DNA of 64,000 nucleotides. Source: Pseudomonas sp. SJZ079. Its GTDB lineage: Bacteria; Pseudomonadota; Gammaproteobacteria; Pseudomonadales; Pseudomonadaceae. The stretch's first letter is position 1. Every line of letters begins with the position of its first letter. Of the stretch, positions 34,433 to 42,003 are shown piece by piece. Below the pieces are notes generated by a model. The model did not search any database. It had not been told where the DNA came from and saw only the letters and a list, made by a program, of their open reading frames with translations. The stretch lies in contig NZ_VIUH01000023.1 in the NCBI RefSeq assembly GCF_007993865.1, positions 1 to 64,000 on the forward strand, in the 5' to 3' direction. Made by a program: the position numbers and the translations under genes.

Positions 34433-35467
34433 TTAGTGGCACCAGGGCAGCAGAACAACGCCGCCCTTGGCCCGGTTAGCCGCTACTAGCTCGTGAGCCA
34501 GCGCGGCTTCGCTGAGTGGAAGCACCGTGTCCACCACCGGTTGTATGTGACCGGTACGAACGCGATGCATCCAGGTCTTGAGGTCCTCGATGTCGGCCAT
34601 CAAGGTGCCTCTGATCTGCTTCTGGGTATTTATGAAGCGCCGGATATCAAAGCTGACCTCTGCGCCGGCCATGAACCCCACTGCGACAACGATTCCAAAC
34701 GGACGTACGGCGTCGATCGTGCGTGCGAAATCGGGGCCGCCAAGGCAATCGATCGCCACATCGACACCTTGCCCTCGGGTCCATTGCTGGATGGCTTCGG
34801 AAAAGTCCTCCTCGCCAGTATCGATCACTTTGTCTGCACCGACCTGGCGAGCGACAGACGCTGCCGCCGAGCTGCGCACGGTGGTGGCAACCAAGGCGCC
34901 AAGGGCTTTCGCGATCTGAATGCTCATGGCGCCTGTGCCTGAAGCGCCGGCATGAATCAACACCTTGTCGCCGGCCTTGATCTGCCCGACGGTTTGCACC
35001 GCCCTAATGGCGGTCAGGAGCGTGACCGGCAGTGTTGCCGCTTGCACCGGCGGCAGCCCCGAGGTATCGGCAACCACCCAGGCCTCGGGCAGTACGATGT
35101 ACTGGGCGTAGGTTCCCGAGGCATCCAGCCCGAGCAAGCTATAGCTGGGCGCGGCGGTCGCGGGACGGATCGCCCACTCGGCCGGGTTGGCGGGATAACC
35201 GGGCATCGCCATCACCCGGTCCCCTACCGCATGGTTCACCGCGCCGGGCCCGAGTTCGGCGACCTCACCAACGGCGTCGGTTCCGAGGATGTGCGGCAGC
35301 GTTATGGCAGTGGAGATATCACCCTGGCGGATGTAGTGATCGAAACGATGCACCATAGTCGCCAGAACCTTGATCAGTACCTGCCCAGGCCCGGGACGGG
35401 GAGTGGGCAGGTCGACAAGCTCGATCACCTCCGGCCCACCGAAACGGGTGATGACAGCCGCCTTCAT
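34433..35467 (-). CDS. MDR-family zinc-independent alcohol dehydrogenase / quinone oxidoreductase
   Basis: 344 residues. N-terminal GroES-like domain with GPGQVLIKVLATMVHRFDHY and GTDAVGEVAELGPG; Rossmann motif AGASGTGAMSIQIAKALGA. No structural-zinc Cys cluster. Resembles NADPH:quinone reductases. GGAG lies 10 nt before the ATG. It sits between the DsbA-like gene (27 bp) and the tautomerase gene (26 bp), forming a probable operon under the divergent LysR. Confidence 0.85.
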   Translation of the reverse strand: MKAAVITRFGGPEVIELVDLPTPRPGPGQVLIKVLATMVHRFDHYIRQGDISTAITLPHILGTDAVGEVAELGPGAVNHAVGDRVMAMPGYPANPAEWAIRPATAAPSYSLLGLDASGTYAQYIVLPEAWVVADTSGLPPVQAATLPVTLLTAIRAVQTVGQIKAGDKVLIHAGASGTGAMSIQIAKALGALVATTVRSSAAASVARQVGADKVIDTGEEDFSEAIQQWTRGQGVDVAIDCLGGPDFARTIDAVRPFGIVVAVGFMAGAEVSFDIRRFINTQKQIRGTLMADIEDLKTWMHRVRTGHIQPVVDTVLPLSEAALAHELVAANRAKGGVVLLPWCH

Positions 35468-35493
35468 CTTCGCAACTCCAATTGGCAGAGGTT

Positions 35494-36156
35494 TCAGGCC
35501 ATCGCGGCGGGACGATGGCCCACGCGCTCGAGAACCAGCCGCAGGTTGTGTTTCAGCTCGCGGGCACTCGTGTAGCCCGGCGCCACGGTGTGCAGTTGCC
35601 CGTTCGCCTCCAGCAGCAAGGCCGGAAAGCTGGAGACGCCCCAGCTCTTTGCCTGGATGAAGTCCTGCCGGGTTTCGGCAATGGTCGCCTGGTCCCTCCA
35701 GGTCGCCAGAAAGGTGTCGTTGTGGATGGGATAGCCCTGACTGCTCATGGCGTGCGCTGCGACCTCCGCCAGCACTTCGCCGCTCGTGGTGTCTCTTCCA
35801 TGCACGTAAAAGGCCTCCTGCACACGACGGAATACCGGCAATATCGCCATGCCCGGCGCGAGCTTGCGGGCCGTCACCACGGCCCGGCAGACGGGCTCGG
35901 TGTCGTACACGAAATTCTCCAGGGCAATGAAAGCGTCGCGGTTTAAGGTCAGGCCGCTGGCGCTTTCAACGCGCGCCCAGTGGCCGAGCCGGAATTGCTT
36001 CATCTCTTCGCTCATGACGGCGGTGTCGCCTGCTCGTACTCCGCCCACGACTATCTGCAGCGGCAGTTCGGGATGCGCCTCTGTCAGAGCGGTCAGTTCC
36101 TTGCCGAAGCCATAGCACCAGGAGCACATGGGGTCGGCGACGTAAATGAGGTTCAT
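35494..36156 (-). CDS. DsbA-family (FrnE-like) thioredoxin-fold protein
   Basis: 220 residues starting MNLIYVADPMCSWCYGFGKE, with the redox motif C11-S-W-C14 and no signal peptide, so cytoplasmic. The cis-Pro segment VSSFPALLLEANGQ follows near residue 170. Similar to FrnE/2-hydroxychromene isomerase-like DsbA oxidoreductases. The ATG at 36156 with GAGGAT upstream is preferred; the longer frame to 36255 adds a non-family leader. Confidence 0.83.
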   Translation of the reverse strand: MNLIYVADPMCSWCYGFGKELTALTEAHPELPLQIVVGGVRAGDTAVMSEEMKQFRLGHWARVESASGLTLNRDAFIALENFVYDTEPVCRAVVTARKLAPGMAILPVFRRVQEAFYVHGRDTTSGEVLAEVAAHAMSSQGYPIHNDTFLATWRDQATIAETRQDFIQAKSWGVSSFPALLLEANGQLHTVAPGYTSARELKHNLRLVLERVGHRPAAMA

Positions 36157-36334
36157 GGGGCTATCCTCTGACTGTTGGCTTGATGACCGGCAATGCGCTG
36201 GACTCTTGCGGCCGCTATTCGTAGACGTCACTGGCGCAATCTGAGTGGCGGCCATGGCCGATATAAATTTCTGCAGGGCAACTCACGCGATGAGGCCGAG
36301 TCCGGCACGCGCCGGGTTAGTCGTCCTTGGGAGA

Positions 36335-36406
36335 ACTATATTTGTGCTCATCGATTGGATAAATGTAGGCTCGGACACTTCAGTTGATACCTGGTGTAAT
36401 TAATCG
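36335..36406. repeat. Duplicated regulatory region, copy 2 (divergent LysR promoter)
   Basis: Second copy of the 72-bp segment also found at 33507-33578. It lies between the DsbA-like gene and the LysR gene and runs into the LysR start codon, so it probably carries the LysR operator. Block order and spacing equal those of copy 1 (42 bp from ACTAT to ACTTCAG in both). Confidence 0.75.
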
Positions 36407-37326
36407 TGAAGCGCCACTTTGATGACCTTCAGCTCGGTAGCATCGAGCTCTTTTGCTTGGCCGCAGAAGAAGGGGGGTTTACCGCAGCAGCGCTGTCCGC
36501 CGGCGTCACCCCAGCGGCGGTGAGCCGTTCGATTTCGCGGCTGGAGGAGCGGCTGGCGACGCGTCTGTTCGTGCGAACGACGCGCAGTATTAGGTTGACG
36601 GAAAGCGGTCGTGCGTACTTTGAGCAGTGTCGCCAGGCGCTGACCCAACTGGTGGAGGCTGAACGTGAAGTGATGGGCAAGCAGCTCGAACCGACGGGAG
36701 AGTTGCGCATCAGCATTCCTACCACCTACGGCCACCACCGAATTCTTCCGCTGCTGCCGCGTTTCAGGGAGCGTCACCCGGGAGTGAAGATCGACATCCA
36801 CCTGAGCAACAGAAACGTAGACTTCGTGGGGGAGGGCTATGACCTGGCAATCCGGGTGCGCGCTCAGCCCGACTCAACGCTTATTGCGCGCCACCTTGAA
36901 GATGCCCGGCTGGTCGTGGTGGCGACGCCGGAGTACCTGGCCCGGCACGGTGCCCCATCGAACCTGAAAGACCTCGGCAGTTACGACTGCATCCAGTTCG
37001 AATTGCCCAGTAGTGGCCGGCGCATTCCTTGGCTGTTCAGCGAGAACGGCAAGGAGCGCGAGATCCTGGCCGCCGGTAATTACTGTTGCTCAGACGATGT
37101 TCTCGGCGGTGTGACCCTGGCCAAGAACGGCGCCGGCCTGTTCCAGACCTATCGCTTTATCGTCGAACGGGAACTGGAGGAGGGGAGCCTGGTCGAGGTT
37201 CTTCAGGAGTTCGGTGGCCGGTCCCGGCCCTTCACGCTGCTGTACCCGCACGGTCGTCACGTTCCGCTGCGCCTGCGTGCTTTTATCGATTTCCTGATGG
37301 AGTGCAAACGCCAATGGCCTACCTGA
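36406..37326 (+). CDS. LysR-family transcriptional regulator
   Basis: 306 residues. HTH at about 20-45 (FTAAALSAGVTPAAVSRSIS), followed by RLEERLATRLFVRTTRSIRL and a substrate-binding domain. Start is GTG; I see no strong ribosome site, so the start is uncertain. Divergent from the DsbA-MDR-tautomerase genes and probably their regulator. The ligand is unknown. Confidence 0.87.
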   Translation: MKRHFDDLQLGSIELFCLAAEEGGFTAAALSAGVTPAAVSRSISRLEERLATRLFVRTTRSIRLTESGRAYFEQCRQALTQLVEAEREVMGKQLEPTGELRISIPTTYGHHRILPLLPRFRERHPGVKIDIHLSNRNVDFVGEGYDLAIRVRAQPDSTLIARHLEDARLVVVATPEYLARHGAPSNLKDLGSYDCIQFELPSSGRRIPWLFSENGKEREILAAGNYCCSDDVLGGVTLAKNGAGLFQTYRFIVERELEEGSLVEVLQEFGGRSRPFTLLYPHGRHVPLRLRAFIDFLMECKRQWPT

Positions 37327-37383
37327 GCGCCAGCAAGTAAGCGAGTTAGGTGAAACTTGCTGACGCGCGAAGCCTTGACGTCA

Positions 37384-38210
37384 CTAGTGTTCTGTCCCGC
37401 AAATAACCGGCATAAATAATGTATCTTTCTGCGCTATCCTCTTGGAGATAGCGCGATGCGAAACGGCCGACCCAAACCCCTCCTCGAACTCACTGACGCC
37501 GAAGCGGCGCAGTTGCAGTCGTTCGCTCGCAGCCGCTCGCTGCCGGCGTCGCTGTGCCAGCGGGCGCGAATCGTGCTGGCCAGTGCAAGTGGTGAGAGCA
37601 ACACCGACATTGCGGTACACCTAGGTTTGAGCAAGGCAACCGTGGGCAAGTGGCGTGCGAGCTTCCTGGAGAAGCGGATTGCGGGGCTTTATGACGATGT
37701 ACGCCCTGGCCGCCCGCGCAGCATCGACGACGAGCAGGTCGCGCAGCTGATCCAGAAAACGCTGCATAGCAAGCCCCGGGACGGGGCGACGCACTGGAGT
37801 GTGCGGACGATCGCCGCAGAGACCCATATCTCCAAAAGCAGTGTGCAGCGTTACTTCCAGCTGTTCGGCCTGCAGCCGCATCGCAGCGAATCCTTCAAGC
37901 TATCGACTGATCCATTCTTCATCGAGAAGCTGCGCGACGTCGTCGGTCTGTACCTGAGCCCACCGGACAACGCGATCGTGCTCAGTGTTGACGAAAAAAG
38001 TCAGTGTCAGGCGCTGGAGCGCACCCAACCGATGTTGCCAATGGGCTTCGGCTACGTCGAGGGCGTGACCCACGACTAGTCAAACGCATCGACCAGTTTG
38101 TGCAGGGCTACAACGCCAGCTGCCAACCGTTCCGCTGGACCGCCACAGCGGATTCCATCCTGGCAAAGCTCGAACGACTTTGCTCACGTATTAGCGGGAC
38201 AGGACACTAG
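37384..38210 (+). mobile_element. Defective IS630-family element with internal deletion
   Basis: Inverted ends: CTAGTGTTCTGTCCCGC at the left (37384-37400) and GCGGGACAGGACACTAG at the right (38194-38210), one mismatch in 17. The TA in CTAG fits the TA target duplication of IS630/Tc1-mariner elements. At about 827 bp it is shorter than a typical 1.1-1.2 kb element because the centre of the transposase gene is missing. Confidence 0.85.
37456..38210 (+). pseudogene. IS630-type transposase, central DDE part deleted
   Basis: The N-terminal part (MRNGRPKPLLELTDAEAAQL and the HTH stretch LSKATVGKWRASFLEKRIAG) continues through the first catalytic Asp (VLSVDEKSQCQALERTQP). After GFGYVEGVTHD the frame stops at 38079. 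In another frame the true C-terminus resumes (LVKRIDQFVQGYNASCQPFR, then WTATADSILAKLERLC). About 130-140 residues with the second and third catalytic residues are missing, so it cannot transpose by itself. Confidence 0.85.
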
Positions 38211-38483
38211 CAGGTCGTTACTTAGACTCCATTCCTTCCATATGCGATGGCCTTCATTCAGTGGCAGGGCCGCCTTCGTGGTGGGTGACCAGGGCGATCT
38301 GCTCTCGCGCTGGTTAGTTCGTCACTGTTGATGAGAGGCTTGGACCACGGGAGCTGGAGCGGGTGGCGCCGCTCACGAACTGGGTCCATGAACGGAGAGC
38401 ATCCTCGAGGTAGTCGACTAGAATTAGTTCGCTCCAATATGCTTGAAAAGTAGTTTCTTAGACGCCTATTGAGGAACTCATTC
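38211..38483 (+). other. Region before ohr, no gene seen
   Basis: 273 bp between the IS630 right end and ohr, probably with the ohr promoter. I see no clear OhrR-type palindrome and no supportable reading frame. Confidence 0.4.
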
Positions 38484-38900
38484 ATGACTCATATCGAAAA
38501 GGTCTTGTACACCGCCAAAGTTCATACTTCGGGCGGTCGCGACGGTGCTTCTGTCAGCTCCGACCGCCGATTGGACATCAAACTTTCATCCCCAGGGGCC
38601 GCTGGCAACGGCACGAACCCGGAACAGTTGTTCGCCGCAGGCTGGTCGGCCTGTTTCATCGGGGCACTTGGAGTCGTGGCCAGCAGAATGAAGGTCAAAC
38701 TACCGTCAGACGTGGCCGTCGATGCCGAAGTAGACCTTGGTATGACGGGTAGCGACTACCTCATCCAGGCGCGGCTCAATGTCAGCTTGCCTGGACTGGA
38801 ACGCGACGTAGCGCGTGCCATGGTGGACGCTGCGCACCAGGCTTGCCCTTACTCCAAAGCCACACGGGGCAATATTAACGTCGAAATAAACCTACTCTGA
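38484..38900 (+). CDS. ohr: Ohr organic hydroperoxide resistance protein
   Basis: OsmC/Ohr-family thiol peroxidase of 138 residues that reduces organic hydroperoxides. The two redox cysteines are C57 (WSACFIGAL) and C121 (HQACPYSKATRGN), the Ohr pattern. Opening MTHIEKVLYTAKVHTSGGRDG is typical. GAGGA lies 8 nt before the ATG. No ohrR neighbour. Confidence 0.92.
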   Translation: MTHIEKVLYTAKVHTSGGRDGASVSSDRRLDIKLSSPGAAGNGTNPEQLFAAGWSACFIGALGVVASRMKVKLPSDVAVDAEVDLGMTGSDYLIQARLNVSLPGLERDVARAMVDAAHQACPYSKATRGNINVEINLL

Positions 38901-39100
38901 ATCACAAGACACGCTGGGGCTACGGCGCTAAGCATGACGGCGAGCGCTACGCGGTGCATCTGTGTGAGATGTGCTTTTTCGGCACGCTCAGTCATCTACG
39001 CCGTGAGCGCTCGGTCAACACCATGTTCGATGGTGGGCACAGTACTGCAGAAGAAGAATTCGGCTTGGTGCGCCGTGACGACTACTGGGGTGACAGCTAG
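38900..39100 (+). pseudogene. C-terminal fragment of an unidentified conserved protein
   Basis: An open frame directly after ohr reads TRWGYGAKHDGERYAVHLCE, MCFFGTLSHLRRERSVNTMF and EEEFGLVRRDDYWGDS, then stops. Amino-acid content (CE-x-CFF, Arg-rich helix, terminal DDYWGD) looks like a real small Pseudomonas protein. There is no start codon near the N-terminal side, only an internal ATG, so it is probably a truncated gene. I cannot name the family. Confidence 0.5.
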
Positions 39101-39402
39101 CGTCAGTGGGTCCAGGATACCTGGGAGTAGCTCATGGCTTGCCTAGGCCGCAACGTCCTCACTCAGAACCATATAGCGGCGCACGCTGAGATGACGTTTT
39201 CTTTGGCGAAAGTTGCCGCAGGACGCTGCGTTAACCAACCGCGCACCAACGCTATCTATCCCAAGGTGCAGCTGCCTGCGCATCCATGACCGCGCGCATT
39301 CACTTGGGTGCCTGGCCCTGCTAGTGAGTGTGCTCATCAGCCTGCGCTAACCAACACTAAACTACCTACCATGGCTTCTCTCCACTGTTTAGGAGAAAGT
39401 GT
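39101..39402 (+). other. Intergenic region before the solute-binding gene
   Basis: About 300 bp. A 52-codon open frame at 39134-39292 has no recognisable features. Otherwise nothing but the presumed promoter of the next gene; AGGAG stands at 39391-39395. Confidence 0.4.
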
Positions 39403-40134
39403 ATGCGTCGTGTTCTTGTCCTATTGCTCGGTCTGCTGTTCTGCGCCCTTGCGTGGCCCCAGAACATCATTGCGGCAGCCGACGCATATCCTCCCTACAT
39501 GGACCCGGCCCATCCCAAACAGGGAATTAGTTTGCAAATCGTCCGGGCAGCGTATGCCACTCAAGGCTACGTGATCGACATGCACTTCGTTCCCTGGGCT
39601 CGCGCGATGAATGGTGTGAAAAGCGGCGAGTATGACATCCTGCCAAATGCTTGGTGGACACAGGAGCGGGCGAGATTTCTGCTCTACAGCGAGCCCTATA
39701 TGCAGAGCGAGATCAAGTTCATCAAGCGCAAGGGCGATCCGTTTGAATATCATGGACTGGGGAGCCTGAGCGGAAAAACGGTGGGTATCGTCAAGGGATA
39801 TGGCTACGGCGACGAGTTCCTCAATTCCTCCAACTTCGCTCGGCCCGAGGTTTCCGAAATCCTGCAGAACGTCAAGAAGTTGGTTCTCGGCCGGATCGAC
39901 TTGACCCTCGATGATGAGATAGTCGCCCGCTGGATCATCAAGCACCGTGCACCCACCCTTATGCAAAGCATCGAGTTCACCCAGAACGGCTTGTCCAGCC
40001 AGCAGATGCACGTGACCAGCAGTTTGAAGAATCCGCGCCACAAGACCATCATCGACGCGTTCAACAAGGGACTGGCGACAATCAAGGCAAATGGCACTTT
40101 CGACAATATTCTTCGGGAAAACGGTCTCAAGTAA
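39403..40134 (+). CDS. Periplasmic solute-binding protein, SBP_bac_3 family (orphan)
   Basis: 243 residues with a signal peptide (MRRVLVLLLGLLFCALAWPQ). The mature part follows the polar amino-acid binding fold: PPYMDPAHPKQGISLQIVRA, FVPWARAMNGVKSGEYDILP and the hinge segment LSGKTVGIVKGYGYG. No ABC permease or ATPase lies nearby, so it may work with a remote transporter or as a sensor-linked binding protein. Strong ribosome site TAGGAGAAAG. Confidence 0.82.
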   Translation: MRRVLVLLLGLLFCALAWPQNIIAAADAYPPYMDPAHPKQGISLQIVRAAYATQGYVIDMHFVPWARAMNGVKSGEYDILPNAWWTQERARFLLYSEPYMQSEIKFIKRKGDPFEYHGLGSLSGKTVGIVKGYGYGDEFLNSSNFARPEVSEILQNVKKLVLGRIDLTLDDEIVARWIIKHRAPTLMQSIEFTQNGLSSQQMHVTSSLKNPRHKTIIDAFNKGLATIKANGTFDNILRENGLK

Positions 40135-40285
40135 TCACGGGCAGAGGCGCTGCATTTTGATGAAGCATCTGGTAGCAACCGATCCGGATCAGTCTTCCCG
40201 TATCTTCCTGATCTGGTAGGCGATAAATGATGGCGATCACCAGAACGGCCACATAGAGGCCTGCATCCTTGGGCAAAAGGTCGAT

Positions 40286-40438
40286 GCCCAGATGATCACG
40301 CCTTCCGCGATGATTTTCGTACCCAGCCGTGGCGGCATCAGCCACAACCCCCGTGAACATACCGATGACGAGCAGTTGCTCAAGGGCGCCGAGGCGCTGC
40401 TGGACGTCGTTGTCAGACGTCTGAGCGCCGACCGCTGA
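40286..40438 (+). pseudogene. C-terminal remnant of an M20 amidohydrolase (N-carbamoyl amino-acid hydrolase type)
   Basis: The frame AQMITPSAMIFVPSRGGISH, then NPREHTDDEQLLKGAEALLD and VVVRRLSADR plus stop, is the end of an M20 N-carbamoyl-L-amino-acid hydrolase/allantoate amidohydrolase, including the metal-site region GGISHNPREHT. The upstream part of the gene is absent. Confidence 0.8.
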
Positions 40439-40979
40439 TTTAACTGCCTTACCCGAATCCGTCGGCGTTTGTCGGCAGCATCTTGGGCTGCGCTGGCTAT
40501 GGTGTCGAGTCCAGCTTGCTTCTTCAGGATGACGATGGCTCTGATCCGTACTATGCGGATATTTCTAAGCTAACTGTCTTGGAGGTTCTTTAGTTCTACT
40601 ACCGGTGGTTTGGCTCGCTTGCTTGGGTTCTGTCGTACTCGTGCCGCGCCATGGACTTTGTCAGATACATACACCAGCAATGCAAGGGGCTTTGCCTGTT
40701 GCACGTATCCGGCGTGCTGTCGCGGAGCGACTCCCGCCTGATCCGTGCGGCAGGATCGCTTGTAATCGGTTTGAGCGATTTTCAGCAAAACCCACTGCGT
40801 GATACCAGATTGCGCAGAACGCAAAGTACAGCGTCTCTCTGGAGTCTTCCTGACTACATACTTCGCATAATGTATATTATGTTAAATTACCAATGTGCGG
40901 CTACAACGCTTTCGGGGCTTTTGCTGTGGCTCCTGACATTTAAAGAGACAAAACCTGTTCAAAAAAAATACTGCAAAAT
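40439..40979. other. Gene-poor junk region next to the IS256 end
   Basis: 540 bp with lower GC than the surroundings. Open frames here match nothing I recognise. Near 40861-40886 an AT-rich stretch has the 6-bp inverted arms CATAAT and ATTATG around GTAT (40866-40881). It may be a relic of a recombination site, but I cannot support that. Confidence 0.4.
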
Positions 40980-40980
40980 C

Positions 40981-41640
40981 GAGGGTGTGCAGAATTTTGT
41001 GTAACCGGGGTTGGGGTTACTGCTGTGGCAGCCTGTCCTCGTAGCTGATCGTAAAGCGCGTCAGCGCCGCCTTCCAGTCACGGATCGGCATCGTCCATTT
41101 CTTGCTGATATTGCGCAGCGCCAGATAGAAGAGTTTCAGCAGCGCCTCGTCGCTGGGGAATGAGCCCCGGTTCTTGGTGATCTTGCGCAAACTCATGTTC
41201 ACCGACTCGAGGGCGTTGGTGGTGTAGATGACCTTGCGGATCTCCGGCGGGAAGTCGAAGAATGGCGTGATCCGGGCCCAGTTGCGCCGCCAGGACTGAC
41301 CAATCGGCAGGTAGTCGTCGTCCCATTTGGCCTCGAACTCGCCAAGGCGCAGTTCCGCCTCGTCAGCCGTGCTGGATTGGTAAATCCGCTTCAGGTCAGC
41401 GGCGACTTCAGCCCGGCGCTTCCAGGACACATAGTTCAGGCTGTGCCTGACCATATGCACGATGCACAGCTGCACGCTGGTGTGCGGGAACACCGCCTCG
41501 ATCGCCTTGGGGAAGCCCTTCAGGCCATCCACGCAGGCGACGAAGATGTCCTGCACACCGCGATTGCGCAGCTCGGTCACCACCTGCAACCAGAACTTGG
41601 CGCCCTCGTTCTGGGCGATCCACTTCGCCGACAACCACGC
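40981..41640 (-). mobile_element. IS256-family element, 3' part only
   Basis: The left end GAGGGTGTGCAGAATTTTGTG (20 of its bases start at 40981) is the usual terminal repeat type of IS256 elements. It is followed by the C-terminal two thirds of the transposase on the minus strand: EGAKFWLQVVTELRNRGVQD, FVACVDGLKGFPKAIEAVFP, QLCIVHMVRHSLNYV, IYTTNALESVNMSLRKITKN. The transposase N-terminus and the other end are missing; the sequence switches to an unrelated coding sequence near 41640. Confidence 0.85.
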
Positions 41641-41925
41641 AACATCCTGGCCCAGCAGCATCAGGCAAGGGCCGCGGCTGGCAACCAGCGTCCCTTCGCG
41701 ATCGACAACGAAGACATACAGATTACCGACGGTGAACGGCCCCTCGCGACTGAACGTCGCCAGCGCCTGGTCGCCCTCCTGTTGGTAATAGACCACCGCC
41801 TTGTCCAGTAGAGTTCGAGCTTCCTGCTCTTCTGCGCTGTAGCGTGAACTGGCGGTTGCTGGCGCTCGACTATCCGCTGCGACGCCCAGTATCGGCAGAG
41901 CCAACACGCCCGGCAGAGTACTCAT
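41017..41925 (-). pseudogene. Chimeric frame: Cache-domain protein fused to IS256 transposase
   Basis: From the ATG at 41925 the frame encodes a secreted Cache-type protein: signal peptide MSTLPGVLALPILGVAADS, then EEQEARTLLDKAVVYYQQEG and GPFTVGNLYVFVVDREGTLV. At about residue 95 it passes without interruption into IS256 transposase (WIAQNEGAKFWLQVV onward) and stays open to the transposase stop, 302 residues in all. Single-Cache proteins of this kind are usually about 150 residues. The chimera is probably a by-product of IS insertion. It follows the acyl-CoA ligase gene by 78 bp and may once have been in its transcript. Confidence 0.75.
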
Positions 41926-42003
41926 GCGAATCAAATCGGATATGTTGCCGCCTCGTTTCAGAGTTGCTCGTTGCTTCGAGTCGTCAGCGCCGCGGCTTAT
42001 GCC

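Noticed and set aside
40570..40824. 84-codon minus-strand frame in the gene-poor region
   Set aside because: No ribosome site and no recognisable sequence; probably chance.
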